Below the pieces are notes generated by a model. It did not search any database. It was not told the origin of the DNA and saw only the letters and a program-made list of their open reading frames with translations. Source: GW2011-AR5 sp041645025 (GTDB lineage: Archaea > Aenigmatarchaeota > Aenigmatarchaeia > GW2011-AR5). From it: DNA of 7,902 bases. Positions within the stretch are counted from its first letter, which is position 1; each line of letters starts with the position of its first letter. A program made the position numbers and the translations under genes. Shown piece after piece: positions 1 through 5,115 of the stretch. The stretch covers positions 1 to 7,902 of the forward strand of contig JBAZQV010000039.1 of assembly GCA_041645025.1 (NCBI GenBank), given 5' to 3'.

Positions 1-544
1 TCCCTGTCTCTATCGCATGAATGAATTTTGACTTGTCATCAAAGCATTCCTCTATGCTATCAAAGCCGCTCATGCTCCCGAAGATCCCGAACCAGCTGGT
101 CCACGCGTGAGCAGGGATTATTTCTATGTCCCTTGAAATTTGCATCATCGCCTCGACAAGTTCTACAGAATCAAAGCCAAAGATAGGGCGGCCGTCATAG
201 TCTCGCCGACCCTTTTTATCAAGGAACTCGTTGATCTGGTCCACAACCGCAAAATTTGGTGCCAATATTATATGGTGTATTCTTCTACCCTTCTTGTTTT
301 TTGTGTAAACCAGCGACAGCTCTGTCGTGAGCAAGAATATAGTGTTGCCATAGGAATAGAGACCGTTGCCGTTATCAGTCAGTTTCGCTTTCAGTTCTTT
401 CAACCATAACGGATGCGTCCAATCGCCGGTGCCAACAATGTCTATGCCTTTTATTCTGGCGCCATTTGCTATCTCCTCAATAACCATTTTTTGCGATGTC
501 GCTCTGGAGTATTTACTGTGTATGTGCAGGTCAGCTATTTGCAT
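1..544 (-). CDS. PHP-domain protein, Endonuclease Q-like (5' part only)
   Basis: The N-terminal 181 codons of a gene that runs off the left edge. It opens MQIADLHIHSKYSRAT, with the HIH metal-binding signature of PHP phosphoesterases (H7, H9). Further on are VGTGDWTHPLW, a strand with LLTTELSLVY, IHHIILAPN, a GRPIFGFDSVELVE stretch and IIPAHAWTSWFG. This order matches the archaeal/bacterial EndoQ family, DNA repair endonucleases that cut 5' of deaminated bases such as uracil and hypoxanthine; that activity comes from family knowledge. The zinc-finger and C-terminal parts lie outside the window. A palindromic TATA octamer (566-573) is centred 25 nt upstream of the ATG, so the transcript is probably leaderless. 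The gene is divergent from tRNA-Gly. The main uncertainty is whether the cut-off part is complete. Confidence 0.85.
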   Translation of the reverse strand, partial: MQIADLHIHSKYSRATSQKMVIEEIANGARIKGIDIVGTGDWTHPLWLKELKAKLTDNGNGLYSYGNTIFLLTTELSLVYTKNKKGRRIHHIILAPNFAVVDQINEFLDKKGRRDYDGRPIFGFDSVELVEAMMQISRDIEIIPAHAWTSWFGIFGSMSGFDSIEECFDDKSKFIHAIETG

Positions 545-565
545 GAAAAGGAATTGGATTGAATT

Positions 566-573
566 TTTATAAA
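566..573. promoter_or_regulatory. Palindromic TATA box shared by the EndoQ-like gene and tRNA-Gly
   Basis: TTTATAAA is its own reverse complement. Its centre is about 28 nt before the first base of tRNA-Gly on the plus strand and about 25 nt before the EndoQ-like ATG on the minus strand. Both distances suit an archaeal box A, so one TBP site may serve two divergent transcripts. Shared use is inferred from spacing only. Confidence 0.55.
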
Positions 574-597
574 CACGACTGCGAATGAAAGAATTAA

Positions 598-670
598 GCA
601 TCAGTAGTCTAACCTGGTAGGACTTGAGCTTCCCAAGCTTACGACCCGGGTTCAAATCCCGGCTGATGCA
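598..670 (+). tRNA. tRNA-Gly (anticodon CCC)
   Basis: A 73-nt gene that folds completely. Acceptor GCATCAG pairs with CTGATGC (663-669) and the discriminator is A670. Anticodon stem TGAGC/GCTTA encloses loop TTCCCAA, with anticodon CCC at 632-634. T arm CCGGG-TTCAAAT-CCCGG. There is no intron and no encoded CCA. A TATA box lies at 566-573. The potassium channel gene follows on the same strand with its own TATA box 6 nt after the tRNA. Confidence 0.96.
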
Positions 671-675
671 TGAGG

Positions 676-683
676 TATAAAAA
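676..683 (+). promoter_or_regulatory. TATA box of the potassium channel gene
   Basis: TATAAAAA, centred 27 nt before an ATG at 707. With the spacing seen elsewhere in the window, transcription would start at or next to that ATG, which is out of frame with the channel reading frame (see findings). Confidence 0.6.
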
Positions 684-734
684 CAGGAATCAACAATACT
701 AGACGGATGAAAACAGCAAAAAATAGAAATTGTC

Positions 735-1088
735 GTGACGACCATTGTAACGGTGATGATCTTAGGTACTGTAGCCTATCATAATTTAGAGGGCTGGGGC
801 TATGTTGATTCATTTTATTTTACAGGAGTCACTGTAACGACCATTGGCTACGGTGATTTGCATCCTACGACCGCGCTTTCTAAAATATTTACCGTGTTCT
901 TTGCCTTCGGTGGAGTGGGCATTATGCTTTTTGCGCTATCGACATTCGCAACAATATATTTTGATCACAGGGAACGCACCATAGAGGACGCCTTGCACAG
1001 AAAATTGCTGGCTGGCCTGAAAAAAACAGTTAGTGAAGAAGAGCGAAAACGAAAAGTAAACGATCTGATAGAAGAGTCAAAAGTCTAG
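735..1088 (+). CDS. Two-transmembrane potassium channel (ion channel 2 family), 5' end uncertain
   Basis: A 117-residue pore-forming subunit. The pore loop carries the K+ selectivity filter TIGYGD (residues 36-41) in GVTVTTIGYGDLHPTT. A second membrane helix spans about residues 49-74, followed by a charged cytoplasmic tail of about 40 residues. It should act as a tetramer in the cytoplasmic membrane. The first helix (about 3-16) is short for this family. The frame opens only at a GTG (735) and is closed upstream by TGA at 708-710. The TATA box at 676-683 points to the ATG at 707, which is in another frame. Removing one A from the A6 run at 718-723 would give MKTAKIEIVVTTIV and a full-length first helix. 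This is either an indel in the data, a real mutation, or a gene with a 28-nt leader and a GTG start. Function is clear; the start is not. Confidence 0.85.
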   Translation: MTTIVTVMILGTVAYHNLEGWGYVDSFYFTGVTVTTIGYGDLHPTTALSKIFTVFFAFGGVGIMLFALSTFATIYFDHRERTIEDALHRKLLAGLKKTVSEEERKRKVNDLIEESKV

Positions 1089-1091
1089 AAA

Positions 1092-1715
1092 TCATTTTTT
1101 TATCAAATATGCTTCGCAGATGTCGTCATAATTAAACGCTTTCATGAAAACCTTCTTTGAAACCTTTCTGTTCGCTTTTGCAGGCAAACCTGGATCATGG
1201 AACCAGATAAAGTTTTTGCTCATGCCTGTTATCACAACAGCATGACCGGAGTATTTTTTCTTTTTTCTGAACACATAAGGATTCAAATGAGTTATAATAA
1301 ACCATTTTTTGAATAGCTCTTCTAAATCCCGCAGTGTTAGCTTCTTTTTTACTAGTATCTCAGTGCCCAAAATTCCCTTCGCACTATCCATTTCAGTTTT
1401 TATATCACTTGTCTCTATTTGTTTGTCAGCAACCATCTTTGAATGATTCTTCCTCCAATAACTGTATCCGTCTTTAACAAACTCGGCATAATCAATGTTA
1501 CTTATCATTTTAACTGTTAAGCCCATACTTTCTAGGCCAAGCATTACGGAAGGCATTGAAGTAAATTTGTCTGACTTTTTGCCGGTTATGACGTCTAGCT
1601 GTTTATATGAAAAGTTTTTCTCGGGATAAACTTTTTTAAAAATAGACATGAGAACAGCCTGTACGCAATGTGTGTTGTCTTTGGTATTTGGGAAGAATTT
1701 CAAGTCAAGATGCAT
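1092..1715 (-). CDS. C39-like papain-fold peptidase domain protein
   Basis: A 207-residue protein. The start is set at the ATG at 1715 (MHLDLKFFPNTKDN); a longer frame to 1787 would run into tRNA-Val and is rejected. Likely catalytic residues are Cys17 in DNTHCVQAVLMS, His158 in SGHAVVITG and Asp174 in WFHDPG, in the order and spacing of the Peptidase_C39_2-like fold, with a lysine-rich middle. There is no signal peptide, no membrane helix and no ABC transporter domain, so it is not a classic bacteriocin-processing exporter; a cytoplasmic cysteine protease or a papain-fold binding domain is possible. It lies 35 nt downstream of tRNA-Val on the same strand, with AT-rich TATA-like sequence at 1734-1744. 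It converges on the channel gene with a 3-nt gap. The substrate is unknown. Confidence 0.72.
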   Translation of the reverse strand: MHLDLKFFPNTKDNTHCVQAVLMSIFKKVYPEKNFSYKQLDVITGKKSDKFTSMPSVMLGLESMGLTVKMISNIDYAEFVKDGYSYWRKNHSKMVADKQIETSDIKTEMDSAKGILGTEILVKKKLTLRDLEELFKKWFIITHLNPYVFRKKKKYSGHAVVITGMSKNFIWFHDPGLPAKANRKVSKKVFMKAFNYDDICEAYLIKK

Positions 1716-1750
1716 AGTATGATTTGTTACTTCTAAATTAAAGCTTTTAA

Positions 1751-1874
1751 TGGGCCCGACAGGAATCGAACCTGCAATCTCAACCACGTCAAGGTCGCGT
1801 CATCTCGTGTCTGCAAAGCAGACCGGGATCTCAAAGATCACCGATCTTTGCAGATGCCACTAGACCACAGGCCC
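1751..1874 (-). tRNA. tRNA-Val (anticodon GAC) with a 52-nt D-arm intron
   Basis: The exons are 1856-1874 and 1751-1803, giving a 72-nt mature tRNA. Acceptor GGGCCTG pairs with CGGGCCC and the discriminator is A. D stem GTC/GAC is completed only after splicing. Anticodon stem CGACC/GGTTG encloses loop TTGACGT, with anticodon GAC at 1788-1790. T arm GCAGG-TTCGATT-CCTGT contains one G-U pair. The anticodon loop is uninterrupted; the insertion lies in the D-loop between C20 and A21, a non-canonical site. A TATA-like box lies at 1896-1904, about 26 nt upstream. CCA is not encoded. Confidence 0.9.
1804..1855 (-). other. BHB-type intron in the D-loop of tRNA-Val
   Basis: The 52-nt intron starts ATCTGC and ends CACGAG. 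The ends of the intron form a 9-bp helix TCTGCAAAG/CTTTGCAGA. Next come a 3-nt bulge GC|A, a four-pair helix AGTG/CACG (three Watson-Crick pairs plus one A-G mismatch) and a 3-nt bulge AG|A. The D stem GTC/GAC is the outer helix. Cutting after the second base of each bulge restores a standard D-arm. This matches the archaeal splicing-endonuclease rule with one relaxed pair. Confidence 0.82.
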
Positions 1875-1895
1875 ATTTTGAAGTATTGAAGAATT

Positions 1896-1904
1896 AATTA
1901 TAAA
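1896..1904 (-). promoter_or_regulatory. TATA box of tRNA-Val
   Basis: Minus strand TTTATAATT, centred 26 nt before the first base of tRNA-Val, in the short gap after the DUF192 stop codon. Confidence 0.6.
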
Positions 1905-1909
1905 AACCG

Positions 1910-2209
1910 CTATTTCGCCTTTATTTCCAGACAATACTTTGCCTTTTCGTTTGAATACGTTCGCCAGGTTTTTGGGTTCATCGTTAGTGGTACCGACTTT
2001 TGTTTACTTATTACTCTAAATTTTTCATCTAGAAAAAACAAGTTCAGAGGAAGGCAAAACGGCGTCCATATTTTATTTGAGTGAATGAGCGCACCGTCTT
2101 TATCCTTTAGCGAGTCAAACATCAATCCTCTTACAGACGACAGTCCTTTGCAATCTTTTACTCGGTATTTTTTGCCGTTTACTTTTATTGTTATCGTTTT
2201 CACAGTCAT
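1910..2209 (-). CDS. DUF192 family protein
   Basis: A 99-residue protein matching the core of the DUF192 family: LSSVRGLMFDSLKDKDG, then FCLPLNLFFLDEKFRVI, a proline-containing strand and a C-terminal AKYCLEIKAK. The family is a small all-beta fold of unknown biochemical role, often found with a signal peptide. This copy has none; its N-terminus (MTVKTITIKVNGKKYRVKDC) is a basic beta-hairpin-like lead, so the protein is probably cytoplasmic. The usual family residues after LMF are altered (SLKDKDGALIHS in place of an acidic-glycine loop). It lies downstream of the dcd gene and a strong RNA hairpin on the same strand. The AT-rich element at 2223-2232 is only about 19 nt upstream, short for a promoter, so co-transcription with dcd is possible. 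Confidence 0.8.
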   Translation of the reverse strand: MTVKTITIKVNGKKYRVKDCKGLSSVRGLMFDSLKDKDGALIHSNKIWTPFCLPLNLFFLDEKFRVISKQKSVPLTMNPKTWRTYSNEKAKYCLEIKAK

Positions 2210-2229
2210 AATTTGTTTAAGAATTAATT

Positions 2230-2276
2230 AAAGGAACGCCATAGGCAGTTTCCATAAACCGACCTAGCGTCCCTTT
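2230..2276 (-). ncRNA. 20-bp RNA hairpin between dcd and the DUF192 gene (3'-UTR element, terminator or small RNA)
   Basis: On the minus strand, AAAGGGACGC pairs with GCGTTCCTTT, TAGG with CCTA, and CGGTTT with AAACTG, around an ATGG tetraloop; a single T and a TG are bulged. Both non-Watson-Crick pairs are G-U in minus-strand RNA but would be A-C mismatches in plus-strand RNA, so the minus strand is favoured. It begins 4 nt after the dcd stop and is followed by TTTAATTAATT. It may protect the 3' end or terminate the dcd transcript, or be processed as an RNA. Confidence 0.55.
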
Positions 2277-2280
2277 TTAC

Positions 2281-2799
2281 TTACTCACCACGTTTTGCAA
2301 ACTTCTTGAGGTCCTCGCCTTTGTATATACCCTGGTAGCCGCTTGCTTCACTGTCAAGTTTTATGAAAATCATTTGGCCGAGGCGCGCGTTTTTGTATAT
2401 CTTTACCGGTCTGGATACTTCCACATGAAAGAAAGAGCGGCCTTCGTAGCCTGGATCCCACAGAGCCGTGTGCTGTACTATGCCGCAAACTAGAGCACTG
2501 CTTCTGGGCAGCAAAAGGCCAGCAATATTTTTCGGCAGGATTATTTTTTCATTAAACGCGATATGATACGTACCCGGTTTCAGGTTCCAGTGGTCGCCTT
2601 CTGCTGCGACTTCGCAGTATTTAGGGATTTTCCTCTTTTCATTAGAGAAATCAAGAACACCATCGCCTTCTAAAGTGAAGACATTGGCAACCGTAAGGTC
2701 CACACCAGCCTGCTGAATCTGGACCTGCGGGTCTATCATGTCTTTTACGAGGAGCCCCCTGTTTACGTAATCCCTTATTTCCTTGTCTGTGAGAAGCAT
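2281..2799 (-). CDS. dcd: dCTP deaminase/dUTPase family protein
   Basis: A 172-residue enzyme of the trimeric dUTPase fold. Key blocks in order are MLLTDKEIRDYV, QQAGVDLTV, LKPGTYHIAFNEKIILP, the phosphate-binding motif LLPRSSALVCGI, then HTALWDPGYEGRSFF with the family Asp and Glu, and ARLGQMIFIKL. It resembles the archaeal single-domain dUTPase/Dcd branch, which keeps dUTP low and feeds dUMP to thymidylate synthesis. From sequence alone dUTP hydrolysis, dCTP deamination or both cannot be separated; the symbol marks the family. The start is the ATG at 2799. The frame extends to 2874, but the added residues are hydrophobic and do not fit the family, and a TATA-like CTTAAAA (2820-2826) sits about 24 nt upstream of 2799. 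The role complements the uracil-repair EndoQ-like gene at the left edge. Confidence 0.88.
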   Translation of the reverse strand: MLLTDKEIRDYVNRGLLVKDMIDPQVQIQQAGVDLTVANVFTLEGDGVLDFSNEKRKIPKYCEVAAEGDHWNLKPGTYHIAFNEKIILPKNIAGLLLPRSSALVCGIVQHTALWDPGYEGRSFFHVEVSRPVKIYKNARLGQMIFIKLDSEASGYQGIYKGEDLKKFAKRGE

Positions 2800-2817
2800 G
2801 AAATAAGTTATGTAGAA

Positions 2818-2826
2818 AGTTTTAAG
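2818..2826 (-). promoter_or_regulatory. TATA-like box of the dcd gene
   Basis: Minus strand CTTAAAACT, centred about 23 nt before the ATG at 2799, leaving no room for a leader. It lies in the 157-nt gap between dcd and the zinc-ribbon gene, which otherwise holds a small plus-strand hairpin (GTTTAGT/ACTAAAT near 2888-2906) and no gene. Confidence 0.45.
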
Positions 2827-2956
2827 AATTGAGTTGCTAAGGTCATGGACGAGTAGGGGTAAGATGAAAAGCAAGTCTCGCCTTCACGTTTAGTAACAGA
2901 ACTAAATATTGGTTTACACATCGGCTAGAAGAAGCAGCCCTCACTTTAGCACTTAC

Positions 2957-3355
2957 TTATTTTCTCTTCTTGTAACGCGCGATGCTATTTTTCTTGATAG
3001 ATATTATTCTTTCCTTCAGCTGCCTTTTTCTCATGGAAAGTATCTCGCGCGTACTGAGTTTTGTTACTTCGTAAAAATGCAGGAATCTGCCGCCGCAGCT
3101 GACGCATGTGTCAGCATGCTCGGCAATGAAAATTTTATCGCATGCCGAGCACGTATATCTGTAGAGTGGCTTGGCGCTTGGAATATCATCCCGTTCCAGC
3201 TCCTTTACGACGCCCTGGCAGAATATGCATTTTGCCACTGGCTTTTCCCTGTCAAACCCCCTCGCGCATTCCGTGCACACATAAAGGTGGCGCAGCTTCT
3301 TGCGGTAATTATGGTAATCAGTAATTCCGCCAGGAGATTGTCTGTCTATACCCAT
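2957..3355 (-). CDS. Double zinc-ribbon protein of unknown function
   Basis: A 132-residue protein with two CxxC...CxxC modules: Cys27/Cys30 with Cys43/Cys46, and Cys69/Cys72 with Cys84/Cys87. They are joined by an acidic linker. The C-terminus is a strongly basic helix (about residues 100-132) ending ARYKKRK, which suggests nucleic-acid or ribosome binding. I do not recognise the family. The start codon lies 4 nt after the stop of the upstream 96-residue gene, so the two are almost certainly one operon. There is no signal peptide or membrane segment. A 157-nt gap separates it from the dcd gene downstream. Confidence 0.8.
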   Translation of the reverse strand: MGIDRQSPGGITDYHNYRKKLRHLYVCTECARGFDREKPVAKCIFCQGVVKELERDDIPSAKPLYRYTCSACDKIFIAEHADTCVSCGGRFLHFYEVTKLSTREILSMRKRQLKERIISIKKNSIARYKKRK

Positions 3356-3359
3356 AGAA

Positions 3360-3650
3360 TCAACCTAGTATATTTCCGAATCCCTCTATGGCAGAATCTT
3401 CCTGCTCATCTATTTTTTCTAGAACTTTTTTGGCATTTTTATATGGTTTTGCCAGACCCTTTACTAGCTCCTTGGCCTTTTCGATTCGGTCCTCGGAAGT
3501 GTCAAGAACTATGAAGTAACAATCCTCTTCTATATCTAGCGAGGACGCGCTCCTTATCGTAATGCTCCCCCGGTTTATCTCTTCATCCTTTTTGAGTAAT
3601 TCCTCTACCTTTGACTTGTTTTCGTTTGGAACTTCGAACACTTCGCGCAT
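3360..3650 (-). CDS. Small acidic alpha/beta protein, unknown function
   Basis: A 96-residue protein, first gene of a two-gene operon with the double zinc-ribbon protein (4-nt gap). It opens MREVFEVPNENKSKVEELLK, continues with strands ITIRSAS and CYFIVLDTSEDR, a helix KAKELVKGLAKPY, and an acidic C-terminal tail ending SAIEGFGNILG. Charged-residue spacing and alternating strand/helix predictions suggest a compact beta-alpha fold. I do not recognise a family. A TATA-like element at 3671-3678 is centred 24 nt upstream of the ATG, so the transcript is probably leaderless. The pairing with a zinc-ribbon, basic-tailed partner hints at a shared function, but nothing in the sequence names it. Confidence 0.78.
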   Translation of the reverse strand: MREVFEVPNENKSKVEELLKKDEEINRGSITIRSASSLDIEEDCYFIVLDTSEDRIEKAKELVKGLAKPYKNAKKVLEKIDEQEDSAIEGFGNILG

Positions 3651-3670
3651 GCGTGTAATTAGAAAGAAAT

Positions 3671-3678
3671 CTTTTAAT
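3671..3678 (-). promoter_or_regulatory. TATA box of the 96-aa/zinc-ribbon operon
   Basis: Minus strand ATTAAAAG, centred 24 nt before the ATG at 3650, the same spacing as other promoters in the window. Confidence 0.55.
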
Positions 3679-3734
3679 GCTATATGAGGAATTGAATAAA
3701 GTCATCTAGCGACTGCATGACGTCTGTAAGAAAT

Positions 3735-3824
3735 GCCTCCGTAGCTCAGTTGGTAGATGCGTGAGCAGCCGAAAGCGACAGTTTCGTAAACTGTAGGTCA
3801 TGAGTTCGATCCTCATCGGGGGCT
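3735..3824 (+). tRNA. tRNA-Thr (anticodon CGT) with a 17-nt D-arm intron; probable integration site
   Basis: The exons are 3735-3756 and 3774-3824, giving a 73-nt tRNA. Acceptor GCCTCCG pairs with CGGGGGC (one G-U pair) and the discriminator is T. After splicing the D arm reads GCTC-AGTTGGTA-GAGC. Anticodon stem ACAGT/ACTGT encloses loop TTCGTAA, with anticodon CGT at 3785-3787. T arm ATGAG-TTCGATC-CTCAT. Without removing the insertion the D stem pairs but 11 extra bases separate it from the anticodon stem, so the unspliced form is not a normal tRNA. The integrase gene starts 62 bp downstream on the same strand, as expected if the tRNA 3' end is the attachment site. Confidence 0.9.
3757..3773 (+). 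other. 17-nt BHB-type intron in the D-arm of tRNA-Thr
   Basis: The intron is ATGCGTGAGCAGCCGAA. It folds as a three-pair hairpin TGC-GTGA-GCA with a GNRA tetraloop. The four-pair helix TGGT/GCCG (two G-C, two G-U) lies between 3-nt bulges AG|A and AA|A. Cutting after the second base of each bulge yields GGTAGAGCG, a standard D-arm. The outer helix is weak. Shifting both cut sites by one base gives the same product. Confidence 0.75.
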
Positions 3825-3827
3825 TAA

Positions 3828-3900
3828 GGACAAGGGGTTCAATCCTCCAGCCTGTTATAAATATGGCTTTTAGGAGGCTATCGGTATGAACCCCTTGTCC
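3828..3900. repeat. Nested inverted repeat around the integrase promoter
   Basis: The outer arms GGACAAGGGGTTCA (3828-3841) and TGAACCCCTTGTCC (3887-3900) are a perfect 14-bp inverted repeat; the right arm lies in the first codons of the integrase. Inside are CCTCC (3844-3848) with GGAGG (3873-3877), and AGCC (3849-3852) with GGCT (3865-3868). The TATA box TTATAAATA (3855-3863) is at the apex. It may be an operator or integrase-binding site. Confidence 0.75.
3855..3863 (+). promoter_or_regulatory. TATA box of the integrase gene
   Basis: TTATAAATA, centred 27 nt before the ATG at 3886, predicting a leaderless mRNA. The GGAGG at 3873-3877 resembles a ribosome binding site, but it falls between the TATA box and the predicted transcription start and is also an arm of the inverted repeat, so it is probably not transcribed. 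Confidence 0.65.
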
Positions 3901-5115
3901 GATTACAGAATAGACGTGCATAACCACAAGCATAAAATAGAGTTGCAGAAACAGATTCTTTCCGAATCTACGATGCTGGATACGAATAAACAGCTGATAT
4001 ACGATTTCTTCAATTTCTGCAAATCACAGGAACGTATAGGTGATGCGAGGCTTGTAAAGTATCTCTATACACTAAGGAAAATAGGCGAGATAGCCGACAA
4101 ACCTTTCAGAGATGTTACAGACAAGGATATTAACGAAATTTTGACCAGATTGCAAGAAGGCAATTCGGTCAAGGGAAAGCCCTATAGTTCGCATAGCATC
4201 AATGACTTCAGGAAATCAATAAGCAAGTTTTGGCGATGGCTCTATTACGATGAATATCAGGGTGATGCGCCTCCTCCAATAAAGCGAATGAAAACAAAGC
4301 AAAGCAATGGCAAACATGAGCCTGAAATCTATACCAAAGACGAAATAACACTATTCCTAAACGGCACAATAAACGTAAGGGACAAAGCCTTTTTTTCATG
4401 CCTCTATGATCTACAATGCAGGGTCTCCGAGCTTCTATCTAGGCAAATGAAGCATGTGAGATATACGGAAAACGGAGACGTGCAAATACTGATAGAAGCC
4501 GACAAGACAGACAATAGCCATTGGGAAACTCTGTTCGAATCCATAGGCAATTTCACGACATGGCTAAGATTACATCCATTGCCCGATGACCCAAATGCGC
4601 CGTTATGGACTATGAGAACTCAAAAAATGATAAAACCGCTAAGCTACCCAGCGGTTAGAAAAGTATTTTATTCGTCATGCAAAAGGCAAAGCCTCAGAAG
4701 GCTGAAGATACATACATTCAGAAAGAGCAAGGCCACGCATGACCTAGCTGATGGGGTGCCGATTACCTACATAGAATCGAGGGGGAGCTGGTCAAAAGGA
4801 AGCAAAGCATTACAGGACTGCTATCTCTCAATACAGCAAATAGACAAAGAAAACGCTTATCGGAAGAAGTATAACATGACAGTAAATAACGGCCACAACG
4901 AGGTAAAAGAGCTAAAGAGGTGCAATCGTTGCGAATCCATAACAGAAACAGACGCAAGGTTCTGCGTAAGATGTGGCTTGCCTACAGATATGAAAGTAGT
5001 AACAGAGCTGAACAACATAGAAAAGAAGCTACCTCAATTGATAGACACCGAAATGTTGTCCGAGTTGGTGAAAAGGGTCGTAATGGAAGAGATGAAGAAA
5101 AATAAAATTAATTAA
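3886..5115 (+). CDS. Tyrosine recombinase (integrase) with C-terminal zinc ribbon
   Basis: A 409-residue site-specific recombinase. The N-terminal SAM-like DNA-binding domain covers about residues 35-125 (NKQLIYDFFNFCK, LVKYLYTLRKIGE). The catalytic domain carries Arg179 in QCRVSELLS, Lys207, His276 and Arg279 in HTFRKSKATH, Trp302 in GSWSKGS in the position often His/Trp, and the nucleophile Tyr313 in DCYLSI. Residues 346-363 form a zinc ribbon (CNRC...CVRC), followed by a coiled helical tail. Such C-terminal ribbons occur in archaeal integrases. The set of active-site residues looks complete, so it should be functional. It is an uninterrupted integrase that starts just past tRNA-Thr, not one split by its own attachment site. 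The stop codon overlaps the convergent lipoprotein stop by 4 bp in TTAATTAA. Confidence 0.93.
   Translation: MNPLSDYRIDVHNHKHKIELQKQILSESTMLDTNKQLIYDFFNFCKSQERIGDARLVKYLYTLRKIGEIADKPFRDVTDKDINEILTRLQEGNSVKGKPYSSHSINDFRKSISKFWRWLYYDEYQGDAPPPIKRMKTKQSNGKHEPEIYTKDEITLFLNGTINVRDKAFFSCLYDLQCRVSELLSRQMKHVRYTENGDVQILIEADKTDNSHWETLFESIGNFTTWLRLHPLPDDPNAPLWTMRTQKMIKPLSYPAVRKVFYSSCKRQSLRRLKIHTFRKSKATHDLADGVPITYIESRGSWSKGSKALQDCYLSIQQIDKENAYRKKYNMTVNNGHNEVKELKRCNRCESITETDARFCVRCGLPTDMKVVTELNNIEKKLPQLIDTEMLSELVKRVVMEEMKKNKIN

Noticed and set aside
1716..1787. N-terminal extension of the C39-like protein to 1787
   Set aside because: It would be translated from the 3' end of tRNA-Val, and the added residues do not resemble a protein lead.
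2800..2874. 25-residue N-terminal extension of the dCTP deaminase/dUTPase
   Set aside because: The family starts at MLLTDKEI, and a TATA-like box lies inside the extension.
2909..3514. Plus-strand open frame of 201 codons
   Set aside because: It lies opposite two well-supported minus-strand genes and has no domain or promoter.
3873..3877. Shine-Dalgarno site GGAGG for the integrase
   Set aside because: It is probably upstream of the transcription start predicted from the TATA box and is explained as an arm of the inverted repeat.
3706..3933. Minus-strand open frame across tRNA-Thr
   Set aside because: It is antisense to the tRNA and to the integrase start and reads the tRNA complement.
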